Shown piece after piece: positions 34,601 to 47,000 of a stretch of DNA of 64,000 nucleotides. Under the pieces are notes generated by a model. It saw only the letters and a list, made by a program, of their open reading frames with translations, did no database searches and was not told where the DNA came from. This DNA comes from Anisakis pegreffii (Eukaryota > Nematoda > Chromadorea > Rhabditida > Anisakidae): assembly GCA_035041965.1 (NCBI GenBank), contig JAPYMA010003003.1, positions 216,573-280,572 on the forward strand. The letters run 5' to 3'. How positions within the stretch are numbered: the stretch's first letter is position 1; every line of letters begins with the position of its first letter. The position numbers and the translations under genes are program-made.

Positions 34601-37600
34601 ACATAGTTTAGCGGGACCAAAAAAGGGTGGTTCAACAACTGAACGGATCATTGTAACGGATCCTTTGCTTGGACGAATTAGGGTAAACTTAGTATTTGTT
34701 CAGTGATTGATTTATTTATGCGCTTATTGATCATTGAATTTATCATTTATTTCGTATTTGAAATGTTCATTGTTTTATTGATGATTATGGTGGTGCTAAA
34801 TGAAAACTTTGAGTTAAGGTTTATAAAGGTAAAGAGAGAGATCGAGTATTGCGTTTATGTGGCTGGCCGCCATTCGATGACATTGCTCGATTGGATGTTT
34901 TTATCGATGAGAATGCTCTCGAAAGGTGGTCTCAAGTGTTTCCGTTTTTTTTGTTTTGAACGGATCGGTTTATATTGATCATCGTTTCGCATTGTGTTAC
35001 GTTTATTTTACAAGTGCACTTAGAGACGGTAAAGAGGGTGGTAATAACGGTAATATTACAGTGTGCATATTTGTGATGTGATAAAATTTTAGACCAACGC
35101 AAAGTCGTGCAGTAGCGGCTGCTGTCTTCACAGGTCATACGGGTAGAATGAAAAAGGTAAATGAGAACTATTTTAATAGGTGGATTTTATGTGTAAGTAC
35201 AAATTATTGTTATTATTCACGTTTTTGCTAGTGAATAGTTATTATTTTCAGATTTTATCGGAAATGGTCGGAGCAGCGAAATTGTCAAACGAGAAGTCAC
35301 GAGATGAAATCGAAAAGTTTTATGAAGCAGTTATACATTACAAAGGCGTTTCTGAACAGTGGTAGGGATAAGATGTTCATATTGAGAGTTGGAGTGGTTC
35401 TCTCTTTTGTATAGCATTGTTTGAAAATTTGTTTGTTCTTTCAGGAAACCAATATCGGAAAAATTGAAAAAAGTAGTCAAAGATCCATACTTTACAATGA
35501 TACTCGCATTTTTAAACGGTCGTTGTGAAAATTACACGGAGCAACATCAGATTCTCCGGCTTGAGGTGGCTCAACTTTTTCCGCACATTCATCTTCATTA
35601 TTGTAAATATTATTTATTATTATTAGTTATTTTTATTAAACGTTTCAGCGAGTACCACTAGAAGATCGTATCGCGTTTGCAGCCATTCACTTCAATGATC
35701 AATGGTTTATGAATTCAATAAAGAAACTGTTCTACGATACGACCCTACGTAAACGTTTACCAGGTTTATTCATCGCGGGTTTAAGTCAAGATTCTGAAAC
35801 TCATCGTCTATTAAACGAGTTAGATTTTTCAGTTTTCATTATTCATGTTATTGTTTGTCGTCTTTTCGTATGTTCTTTTATTAAATCTATGAACTTGTTC
35901 CATATTCTTATCGTTATGATAAGTTTAGATACGTTGATGATACGGGTGACGTACAAACGGCAACACTTTTATTAATAACCGGACATTGTTTTGCACCATT
36001 CGTTCAGAGAGCAGTCAGCGTTCCACTGGATGAATCTCAACAAACAACGCATGAAGATTCTGAAATATTCTCAGCATCTGAAGATGTGGACAGTGATGAA
36101 TTTATGAATCGGTTCGTCTTTATTTTATACAGAGTTCATAGAGGTTCAGGTAGATTCGAAGTGGATATTTCGAAGGGTTCACGTTTGAAGTTTTATTTCA
36201 AAGTTTGCGTTTTGGAAGCGTGTATAATTCAGTTGCAGTTGTTTAAGTCATTAAAATGTGATAAATTTATCTCTTTGTTTGTATTGTTGTTGTGATTGTA
36301 TCGTATTTTCAGTAGGAAATATGTGATGCAAAGCTATTGTTATGTGCAAGATTATTTGGAAATGTTGAACAGATGGGCATTATGGACGCAACGTGCCCGT
36401 TTGGATTGTTTATTGCAGTGGCGTAAAATTTATGAATATATTGGTGGTGGAAATAGTGGTTGTTATGTAAATAGTACAGCGATGATGGCAACGGGTGCTG
36501 CTGCGGGTGCGGCAACGAGTTCTGCAGCCACGACAAGTCATTTGATTCAGAACAGCGCTATGGTTGGTGGAGCAGATTCTGAATTGCATGAAGCACCTGA
36601 AGTGAATGGATGGCCATCGATGGAAGCGTCTGAATTGGAGATTGCCATTGGAAAGACGAATCAGGACAGAGCTGAGGTAGGTGTTGTTTATGTGTTCGTT
36701 GGTGGTTTTGTATGATAATTTTCGTACTATTGAATTGTAATAACGATTTATAATAGGCCGAAGTGTGTTGTCAGTTTTGTGCGTATCCTGTAACATTGGA
36801 AAAACCTGAGTTGGCCATACCAATTTCATCGACTTTATCGGTACCTTCAAATCGAGTTACATCCTCAACATCGTGAGTTTATTGTTTACTGATAGTGAGC
36901 TCATTGTTTCAATATTCTGATGGTGTTGTTTGTGTAGGTGTTCTCTGCCGACGACGAAGTCGTCGAAATCGGTGAATACCGCCGTGTTGTTGAGTGCCCG
37001 AGATGTGGCCTGTCAACAGTGCTATAAGCCATTACCGAAATGTGTTTTGTGCCGACGACATATGGGTACGTTAACGCCATCTGAATGTCCAGCACTTGGT
37101 TCGCTCTCATCTTGGTTTACATGGTGTCAGGTATCATTTCGTTTGTGATACGATGTTTTGTCGCATAATGACAGAAATTCATAAGTAAATAAAGCTTTCT
37201 TGGTCATAATAATGCGCAAGAAATAAAGTGGTAAAGTATTATTTGCGTTATTGTCAAACACGTATAGGCTTGTGAAGACATCGGATGCATTAATTCTGTT
37301 GTATGTTGAAGAACACATTCGATGTGACCAATAATTTTTACAGAAGGAACAAGAAATGTATATAAGAACAATGTATAGAGCAGATTATTGGTCAATTTGT
37401 GCATATTACTTACTATTATTGTTTAGCAATGCAGACATGGCGGTCATATGGCTCATCTTTGGCACTGGTTTGCGAAACATGACGAATGTGCGGCGAGTGG
37501 ATGTCTTTGTAAATGTAAATTGGCTGATTTGAATATGTTCAACTGTAAATCTGCATATAACAGTAATGCAGTTGTTGTATCGTGTACGTGTTCGGATGGA

Positions 37601-37606
37601 ATTTGA
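31641..37606 (+). CDS. mios: MIOS (Mio/SEA4), WD-repeat subunit of GATOR2, complete gene
   Basis: Twenty-one phase-consistent exons give about 1065 residues (human 875): 31641-31790, 31875-31984, 32108-32212, 32284-32391, 32939-33167, 33322-33483, 33629-33802, 33870-33983, 34048-34234, 34318-34447, 34574-34682, 34819-34937, 35093-35156, 35252-35361, 35445-35565, 35649-35818, 35929-36111, 36313-36676, 36757-36872, 36938-37130, 37427-37606. The N-terminal beta-propeller includes LKDYPNRFIYLTPDCFNL, LLALGYAYGRV and IGIGGRRTLKLYD. A helical middle follows (IMRLRAVRNYG; RAVAAAVFTGH; EDRIAFAAIHF). The C-terminal zinc module has CCQFC, CQQCYKPLPKCVLC, WFTWCQQCRHGGHMAHLW and CLCKC. GATOR2 activates TORC1 by opposing GATOR1. 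Extra length comes mainly from an Ala/Ser/Thr-rich insert in exon 18. Confidence 0.95.
32540..32755. repeat. Diverged interspersed-repeat-like block in MIOS intron 4
   Basis: A run of near-repeats of GAATCCGATC, GAATTTGG, GATCGGATTTGG and similar words stands out from the AT-rich intron and ends at GGCTCCCATCCCT. There is no coding link to MIOS. It is probably a decayed repeat copy. Confidence 0.35.
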
Positions 37607-39094
37607 TGTTATGCACTCTTCTTGTTTGACTTTATCATCAGCTTTGGCTTTGTCAAGAGACGATTCGGGTAGATAGCATCGTTATCGTCATAATCATTAT
37701 CAGGTGATGATGCAGAAATTGGCGAAAATTTATGCAGTCTCATTATTTAATATTGCTGTTGCTGTCATTCGTTTCGATTGTGCTTTCATCAATACAAATC
37801 GCTTTCTTTGCATCAAAGGCTGGTGCTTTGTTGGTTTGTTGCATATGTACAGATGATTGTTGTTGTTGTTGCTATCTCTTATTTTATCGCTGATTGATCT
37901 AAATGAATTTGAATGATATTGTTAATAATCGGAAGTTTTTCGTTTATTCATAAGAAGACTGCAACCTGAACTAAGAACTGTCATTTTATAAATGTGGAGT
38001 TGAATTAAACAAACTTAAGTTGGGATCAGATCAATTGCTTAGGGTGAACTCATGCTTGTTTCTGTTGTAATCGTCGTTAATTCACTATGTTAGATGATAG
38101 ATCTCTCCGCTTGTGGTTTTTTTCAGCTTATGCGCGTATATTGTTGAATTAATTTTATTTCCTGTCATATGGCTGATTTCATCTCATCTACAGTTGAGAG
38201 AAGAAAATTGCAACGATTTTGATAAATAAACGAGAGGAAATATTATCACTTTTGCGATTATCTTTATAATATATAAAGATAATGTTGTATAGCATGTAAT
38301 TTTATTGTGAATGGACATTGTGATTATAAATGATCGTTGTATTGCTCAATTCAAACCGTTTTATTTGACACATAAAAACAAACCCATCTCTTCACTATCG
38401 AAATGCTCAGCAAATCTATTATGAATATTGTTATTGTTGTTATCATTATCATTATCCTTGTTATTGATTCCTACCATCTCTTGTTGTAAGTATTGATCTT
38501 CGAATTTCTGTGCGTTCTAAAAACTTCGCAAATAAAATTCAATTCAGTACTACTTTTTCCTCCTAACGGAACTCAATTTGTTCTCAAACTCAGTTCAAGA
38601 GTCGTCTTGAATACCTATCTTCTCACCATTATTATCTATCGATAATTTCATACGTACCAGTAGTAGTAGTTATTCACATTTGTTTATTTTATGTTTGACT
38701 AGCTGCTAGTTAATATTTAAGTTGAGTTTATGTGTATGTGGGTCTAGTTCAGCTCTGTGAAACTTTTAGATTTGATTCGTTTTCAGCGTTCACTTCGTTC
38801 GCTGATATGCAGTTTGTGTTATTTGTTTAGGGCAAACTAAACATTAATAATAATAATAACATTGCTATATCCATTTCTAAGCAAATTTTTACTCAGCATC
38901 AGAGGAAATTTCATGTGAAAGCGAATGTTATGCTCAAAAAAAGGATTATTCTCAAAGCTGGGGCAGACAATGATTTGGATTGAATGTGTACATTTGATAA
39001 TAGCAATAAGTGAATTTTTTATTGCTATTATATTGTTTGTGTACGCCACTAACAAAACTCGTATTTAATTGAGTTGATTAAGCGGCATCGATTA
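37607..39094. other. Intergenic region between MIOS and the PH-PDZ adaptor
   Basis: AT-rich DNA with the MIOS 3' untranslated region on the left and a probable promoter on the right. No exon or structured RNA is recognised. Confidence 0.55.
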
Positions 39095-42000
39095 ATGACT
39101 GAAAGTACGCCACCAACCTCACCCCCACCACCACCCCCGTTACCATCCCCAACAACAGCGAATCAACGTGATGTGGTGAAAGCCAATTGGTTACAGCAAA
39201 AAATATGTAAGAAAAGTGGTACTTTAATTCGTAAAAAAGTGGGTGTTTCATTCGTTGTGTAGTTATCCATTGTTTGTTCCGTTCATGAACGTATGTACAT
39301 ACGTATTCATTGAGCAAATATGAATTATTCTATGATATGTTTGAGTTGCTAAATTTTTAACTGCTAACAAAACGCAAGTGTATGAATTGTAATAAGCGAC
39401 TGAGTTCATGTTGCAGTCCTTTAGATAAGCAGAGCTGGATAATCTTACATTCAAGCATGTTTTTTTCAACGAGAATCACCTTTGGAAATAATTGTTTTTG
39501 TTTTCTTTGCGTGCTATTCTTTGATAAATTAAGTGTCTTTTTTGCGTGCAGAAAATTCGCTATGAAGAAGCCGAGTGGGTTGTGTTATGCGTTCACGACG
39601 ATCGCATTCCGTTGCTGGAGTGGTATTATTCAGAGGAATGCGCGAATGAACATAAGTGAATTAATTCCTTTTCATTTCGTTTCTTTCTTTTACAACAAGG
39701 AAACTGTTGTTGCAGTGATTACTGTCGATTCTCACTGTTTTATTGAACTTACCTGAATATCGTTCTTGTTGTGTATTTGATTCTCGTTTTATAGACCATC
39801 TAAACTGCTTGACCTGTTGGATTCAGCATTCGTCACTCCAGTTATATCGGATCAACGATCATTTATCATTGGCTTTTCTCATTCATCTTATCGAGAACCA
39901 GTTGAGCTGGTCGCATTAACTGAGTTTGTTCTTACGCATTTTGTGTGGTTATTCCATGTAATTGTTATTAGCTTATTGTTGCTATCTTACGTTAGATATG
40001 TGAGTATTTTTAGTGAAGATTGTACTGATTGGATACAAAAGACGACATCAACATTGACGCGTTTGCGATGTTTAAATGATTCGACAAGTAATGTCTATTC
40101 GCCGTTACCAGATAATTGTTCTTGTTATAATGATGATTCTACAATAGCAACGATTTATCCTGATTCAGGAGTAGTTTCCGAACATCCGTTCAATTTTAAT
40201 GAAGTCAATAATCTGCTTGATAGTGAGGTACGTTTAGACGGCTAATTTGTCGATCAACTATAAAGAACCGCATGTCAAAGTCGAAATCCCTCTCCTTTTA
40301 TTCGAATTCTTCAATTGCAAGGTTCGAAGTGAAGAAAAACTTAATTCTTGCAGTAATTGTTAAATGACGTATTCTCACAAAGGATAGGGAGTGAAATGCT
40401 ATTTTGAGTTTAGCAATCTAAGCTAAATAATGACTGGAGTTGGGTCAGTGACCACCGAAACTTAATGTTCTCCGGATTTCGGTTGGTAGGCAATAGCAAA
40501 AACTGAAAGAGGCTGCTCGGCTGGTGGTTACAAATCGTGCGCCGAAAGGACCATGTTTTTAGGTGGTCAATGAATTGCACTGACCACCGTTCAAGAAGCA
40601 CGTTTTGCCGTGGCCACCGAAAAAAATCTGCCACCGAATCTAATAATAGCCTTTTCACTTATTGCAGCAGTGGTTCGTTCAGCGTTGAATTCAATGAAAT
40701 GAATGAACAATGGAGTTGGTCTTAACCCTTACTGCTTGCAGATATCTGTGTCTTCATCCAGTCAATCACAACCGTCATCCAGCACTATTCATCCAAACCA
40801 TCAACTATCAGCTCAATCACGTCCACTACTACCATGGCCATCATCAACCTCGAAAAATGATTTCGATAATAAAATCCCTGCGTCATTCTCTTGCTCACCG
40901 TACGAGCATTTCTCATCAACAATTGATTCTTTATCTTTCAACAATTCAAAGGCTTATCGTCATGCACCGTCTGCTTATTGTTCTGTTGATGATGCTCACA
41001 ATGATGACACGCAAAACGATGACAGTCGCGAGGCTGTCACTATGAACGATGCTCTGTTATTGTCCACTACGAATGGTGTTGTCGCTGAAAATTCGGTGAA
41101 ATGCCAACGCGTTCGAAAGTTATCCACGAAAGATGTGCCACCACCATTACCGCCACGTTGTGACCATCCGAAACCCTCTTCAACTAGTCTTCAAACGAAC
41201 AGTAGCAGTGCGACGACGAATCGTTCGAACTCCCCGTCGAAGTTGGATGTCTCAAATTTGAACAACAACTCGAAATCGCCTCCTCTTTCTCCAGCAACTC
41301 ATGTGCGTCTCTCGGCGTCATCTTCTCGCATTCGCGCCACTTCTGTTGCCGCAAGCGGCGATCTCTCTTCTCGTCCATCGTCAACGGTTTGTTGTCTGTT
41401 GCAGCAAATACATCTTGTGTTATTGTTATCACTATAATTGTTATCGCCACCCTTATTGTCTGATGCGTATTACAGGCTGGCTCTGTTTATGATTTCCCGA
41501 AGAATTGTGTTTCATCGCCCAAAGGAATTTACGGTGTCGTCGAGTCCCCCACTCGGCCTCCGGTTCATCGAAGTAATCAGTTAGTCTCATCATGTATTAG
41601 CAGTTCTCCTCAGTCACGTGGCAGTTCATATCGTCGTTCGTCAGAATATGGGTATGTGGTAAAATTGTTAATTTTTTCAATGTTCCAGTCATTAACATTC
41701 AGCTGAATAATGTCATATCATGATCGTGTTATTAGAAATATCACGGTCTTTTTGTGCTGTAAAGATTTGCTGTATGTGCTATCAGTGATTATTTTTGGTC
41801 CCAAATATATTGTCAAGTTTGCTGATTATGAGGAAAGAGGAAAAGATTTTTGTTGGTTGTCATTGCAGGAAGATAACTTCATCGCCTTCACCGACTGCAT
41901 CTCCCATAATAATAAAAACCCCGCTCCGAGTTGAACATGTGGAGTCAACATCACCGGCGTCGTCATTACTTTCAAAAGAAGTTCCAATGCCGTCCGACGA

Positions 42001-44073
42001 AGAACGATTGCTGCAAACAGTAACAAAATCAAGTGATGAACAGTCATCATCGCAAAAGTTAATGAAACGCGGTTATTCTGTACCTTCATCTGTTCCAATT
42101 CCGTTCTTCAGTGATGTTTCTGCTGTTGCCGATTCGACTTCAACGCAACGAAACGCGCCATCATCAGCGTTCATTCGTAATCATCATCACTCACTTGATT
42201 GCTCAACACCGACAACAAACAATTATGATCTTCCACAGACATTCTTATTGTCGTCGATGAATCAGTCGCATAATAACAGCAGTGATAATAATTACATCAA
42301 CAACATCACAAGCCCGACGTCGTCATCAACATCACAATGCACGAATAATGATAGTTTTCACTCAGCAACAGCCGCAAGTGATATGATGATGATGATAACG
42401 AAGAATTCAATGACAAGTCCCCTAGTGTGCAGTAAAAGGAGTACGGCTAGTAATTCAAATGCACAAAGTGCGACTACGAACTCTAATTCAGTAAGGAATA
42501 GCTCGAAATCGCCAGAGTATCGTTTGTCATCGGTTGCACCGTCAATGCCACCGGCCACCCGAGCACCCCCACCACCTATACCATCCATGTCTCCGTCAGT
42601 AAATAGGAAAAGCTTAGGAACAGGAACGCCAGATACGAGATGTTCGATATATGCAACACCAACAGATGTAGCGAACCAAAACGTCAACAAGAATGTAAAT
42701 AGTGCAGCTGACTTCATCCAACAACGGCAACAACAGCCGAGGCAAATCGCGTTACAGTTGGCGTTATGTGTTGAAAGTATTGCATTTGTGGAAATAAATG
42801 GACGAATATGGTTAATAGCATTTGTTGTTTTTCGGTGGGGGAGGGGGGTTGTTATTTGTTGTGTAGTTATTTCATTCTTATTTTAGGTAAGTATTCTGTT
42901 TCGATTGAACATGTTATAACGATGTGCAGTAATAGTTATATGGTGATCATATTATATTAGAAAAGTGACATTTGTTACAATTATGCTAGAAAGTTAGTGA
43001 ATAACAGGATTGGCGGCTGGTCAACATCAAGCGATAAGCATCTCACAGGAGTACTGAATATCGGTGATGAGGTGTTGAAAGTTGGTACTACACCAGTTCA
43101 ACAACTCACACAGCTTCCAGCGCTTTTTTATTCCACATCCATTCCTGGAACGCCGGTTTGTCATTCCTTTCTTTCATCCAGTATTTATTTCTATTGTTGG
43201 TGCTGATTTATTTCATTTCATATGCGAAAAAAAAATTAAACTTTCAAAATTTCCAGAGGTATTTGGGAAATTAGAGCATTCCTGATAATAGACAATAGAT
43301 ATTTTCAAATGATGATCTTATTAAGTGAGAATGATTCGTTTAACAACTATCTAGTTGCACTGAATAGTGCCATTCAACAACCATACAAATGTAATAGAAT
43401 GAATCAACCGCATTTTTTCTGTTAAGTTAGCCAACTGCTCACATAAAAATTTTGCAGGTTAATCTTCTAATGAATCAAATACCTTATGGTATGCAATACA
43501 CGTTTATGAAAACTTCACGAAATTATGACTTAGGTATCATCTTACGAAAACACAAAAATAAAGTAGGTGAATGGAGATGTTTCTTTTCTAGATTTGCAAC
43601 AAAAATATATCATATTGTTATTAAGATTGTTTTTGTACTTCTTTTTTCATTTACCATTTGAAATATTATTATCATTTAATTGGTCATGCTGAGTGTAATA
43701 ATAAGTAACATTAACAGAATCATAATTTTGTGTATTTAAGAGGAGATAAGTGATAAAAATGGCAAGTTTCTTTGAGTGATTGAGGTTGCAGGTGGAAGGT
43801 ATTCGTGAGGGATCGCCAGCTGAGAAGGCTGGTTTACGGGTACATATTTGTGGTATGAGCGGACAATTAACACAAGCTTGTATAACAAGCGTTGATGGTC
43901 ATTCGCTGAATTTATTCGCAAGGAATGATGAGGTTTTGAAGCGAATTGATGCAATTCGTCCATCATCTAAATTCATTCTAATCATACAACCGTATGATTT
44001 TATCAAAGAGTTAAAAAGAGCAGTTAAAAAGCTTAAAAATTTTAGTCATTCCACGCGCGTATCAACAGATTAA
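39095..44073 (+). CDS. PH-domain adaptor with YxxP motifs and two C-terminal PDZ domains (Gab/Dok-like N-terminus)
   Basis: Ten phase-consistent exons give about 962 residues: 39095-39238, 39552-39655, 39795-39923, 40014-40227, 40742-41386, 41476-41651, 41869-42810, 43008-43155, 43458-43562, 43792-44073. After a proline run, residues ~28-145 form a PH domain (KANWLQQK, EEAEWVVLCVHDDRIPLLEW, EECANEHKPSKLLDLLD, EDCTDWIQKTTSTL), nearest to Gab/DOS or Dok types. The long Ser/Asn-rich middle carries PPPLPPR and SH2-ligand-like tyrosines (VYDFP, IYGVV, NYDLPQ, IYATP). Residues ~770-865 form one PDZ (ALCVESIAFVEINGRIWIGG, GVLNIGDEVLKV) and ~855-945 a second (YDLGIILRKH, EGSPAEKAGL, ITSVDGHSLNLF). 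Such proteins dock SH2/SH3 effectors below receptor tyrosine kinases, but the function here is inference. I do not recognise a named orthologue. Confidence 0.85.
40443..40640. repeat. CCACCGAA-containing palindromic repeat in an adaptor intron
   Basis: The word CCACCG occurs four times (near 40452, 40584, 40615 and 40631). One pair of complementary 8-mers, GGTGGTCA (40562-40569) and TGACCACC (40581-40588), forms a short hairpin. The block is compositionally distinct from the intron around it and resembles a small MITE or its remnant. Confidence 0.5.
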
Positions 44074-47000
44074 CATTCTGCTCACTCATATGTTTATTTA
44101 CTTATTTATTCATTTATGTATCAGCAACTACAATAACTCACTACGAGTTTCTGTCTCCCGTTTATCAACCATAACGCATTCTTCCTTTCTTGACGTTCTT
44201 CTCTCCGCGCAGCTAACAATAACAGCACTGGGAATCATCTGTCTTCATGAAATTCTAATTGTTATTATTGATTTGGTGAGCACAGAGGTGTTGGGCTACT
44301 CTACTGTACTGCTCAGTGATCTTTAGGGAGAGGGACTCAGTGAGCCGGAAAGTACACTTCGATTGATCGATTGAGCATGCGTCCAACGATGACTTAGAGT
44401 AGCTGTTCGAAACAACCAACAGTAAAACAATAATCTTCAAGGATCAGTGATTTCAAATAGATTCATAGCAATTTGTGTATTAAACATTTCACAAGCAAGC
44501 CATAATGAATACCCATTACCATAAATGTTTTGCTTGATTAAGCATTGTTGAATATCAGTCCAGCAAATAATCGCAACAACGATCGCCCGGAGCGATCAGG
44601 AAACCAAGCGCTCATTGTCTAATAACTGTAGAATTGCATAATATCTATGCGAATATGTCTGATGTTGGAATACGAGTGCATGCGAGCAATACTGTGCCAT
44701 ACTCAGCAGGATAAGAAATTTGGCGTACGCTTTCCACCATCAATTTCGACAAAAACCGTTCGATAGTGGAAGCGAAATATTGCCGGCAGATTCATTTTAG
44801 CTGATGATGAAATGAATTTGCCGGCGATATATTTATTTGTAATTTGTCATAGGTTGGAGTGGTTAATAGTGATTAACTGTTATTATAATTACAATTAGTA
44901 CGGTTAGTTGTTATACTCATTCAGGTTCAGTTCTTTGAAATTTCGTTACTTTGTTTGCATTTCAGTAACTCTGTCGATATGAACTGGTAGATGTTTTGAT
45001 TTTGATTATCCTTATCACACTCATTATAATTATGACCAGCACTGTTATTACTCACGCTATTATTACGTATCATGCAATTTTTAATTGCATGTTCGTCGTT
45101 TATTTATCTCATTTATAATATTCTCGACACATTTTGTACTACTTACCCATTTTCATACAATTATTACTCCCATCTGTTATACTCTAAATGCGTTAATTCC
45201 TTACGGTTCATAGAAATCACTCGAGTATTAAAGGTGATTCACGAAGTAGAGTGCCGTTGCCCTACTATTAGCATTTCCATTGTTCGCTTAGTCGTACGTT
45301 AGGGTTTAACCCATCAGTGCTGTTTATCTTCAAATGAGTGCATGTAATGAATGTACATTCTTAAGAGGTACCTGCTTTAAAGGAATATTGATCGTATTAA
45401 TTTCACTCCAGTTTAACATTAGTCTTTGTAAGTATAACTTACATAATGTTCTATAATAAATAATAAGCATTGGCCCTAAATTGAATTGAAAGTGGTATCG
45501 ATAATTTTGAATGTACAACAGTTATTAGTTGTATTATGTACGGTATTAATGGTTGAATTTTAGAGTGAATGTTTTTTGCGGTGCATTCATTTGTATCAAC
45601 GAGCGGTGTTGTCGACTAATATACGGGTTTTTTTTCGCCGTATTTCTTTTTAGATTCAATTCGAATACTGATCACGTCCATTTGAATAAACATTTGCGTG
45701 TATACTTGTTTACAATATACAGATCTTTAAGCAGTGTGATAATAACAAATGATAAGTATTAATGGTAACACTGACGATAGAGTGGCAGTTATTTGAGAAG
45801 ATCGCTTGAATTGTTTGAATGAATGCGATTTCCAAATAAATTCTATCAACCAAGATTGTTCACGATCAGAAGTGAGATCGATTGATCATTTTTATAGAAG
45901 TGGTTGAAAATGCACGTGAAAAGAGTTGATCGATAAATTGGAATGGGTTTGTTTGTTTGTTTTTTTGTAGTCATATTCACAGAAAGAAGTACGCATAAGC
46001 AGGCACTGATGAGTGGGATGTATTGTCTTGATTGAATACTTCCATGGTCACAGGTATCACCTACAATCAGAAGACAAGAAGCGGTGTACGTCTTGAACTC
46101 TGTAAACTAAACTCGCCAGCAAAACTCAAATTAAATTTGTCGCAAAAAGTTCCAGTCAAATTCGTCTCAAGAATTCCGAACCAAAACTCAATTTCGTATT
46201 TCCAATGATCCTCAGAAACGCACAGACATTACGATTAGTGTAATCGGATTAATAAGCACCAACTTTCCAATGATCACCAAACGTGCGAATTCATGAAACT
46301 CATATAAATGCTCATCAGACACACGCAAACTGTTGCATTCACCAAACTCGCTGCACAACAACTTCCATATCTCAGTCAGATTCGCTGCAAAATCTAATGA
46401 ACAATTGATACATCATAACGATCTTTCGCCATGCACTACACACCCCTAGGGCTACCAAAGATCATTTTCTACCCATCACGAGTGTTCAAATAGCTCTACC
46501 GTAAGTAATCAGCAATATTCGGTCAACACTTCAACTCCCAAACATAGCGGCCCGATTCTTCACTCAATTGTATGCTCTTATAAGAATTATTTGTCTCAAT
46601 AAAAATTCTACTACTTCCGTCTTGTTCTACCTCTCACGCACTCAACCAGCACCGGGATACATCAATCGTCCTCGCGACACCTGAGGTCTCAGCCGGTGAG
46701 TCGTGGCCGCTCTTGTATATCATTTTCTGTATATGATCCCCTCTTGTATATCATTTTCTGTTGTTAATACTGTTAAACTTATTTTCAGCACGTATATCAG
46801 CGCTAACTTATCTCTAAGATTCGTTTGACTCCTGTGTAAATGTTCAAACGAAAATATTTTTGCCAACATTGCTTCATCACAATGCATTCAATCAATTTCG
46901 AAACATTACCAAATGTTGTGTGATAATGGTTCTCGTATAATGATGACTGTGTGATGCAATTCACGACCACGATAAAATCTTTGGAATGCGGAATTTATCA

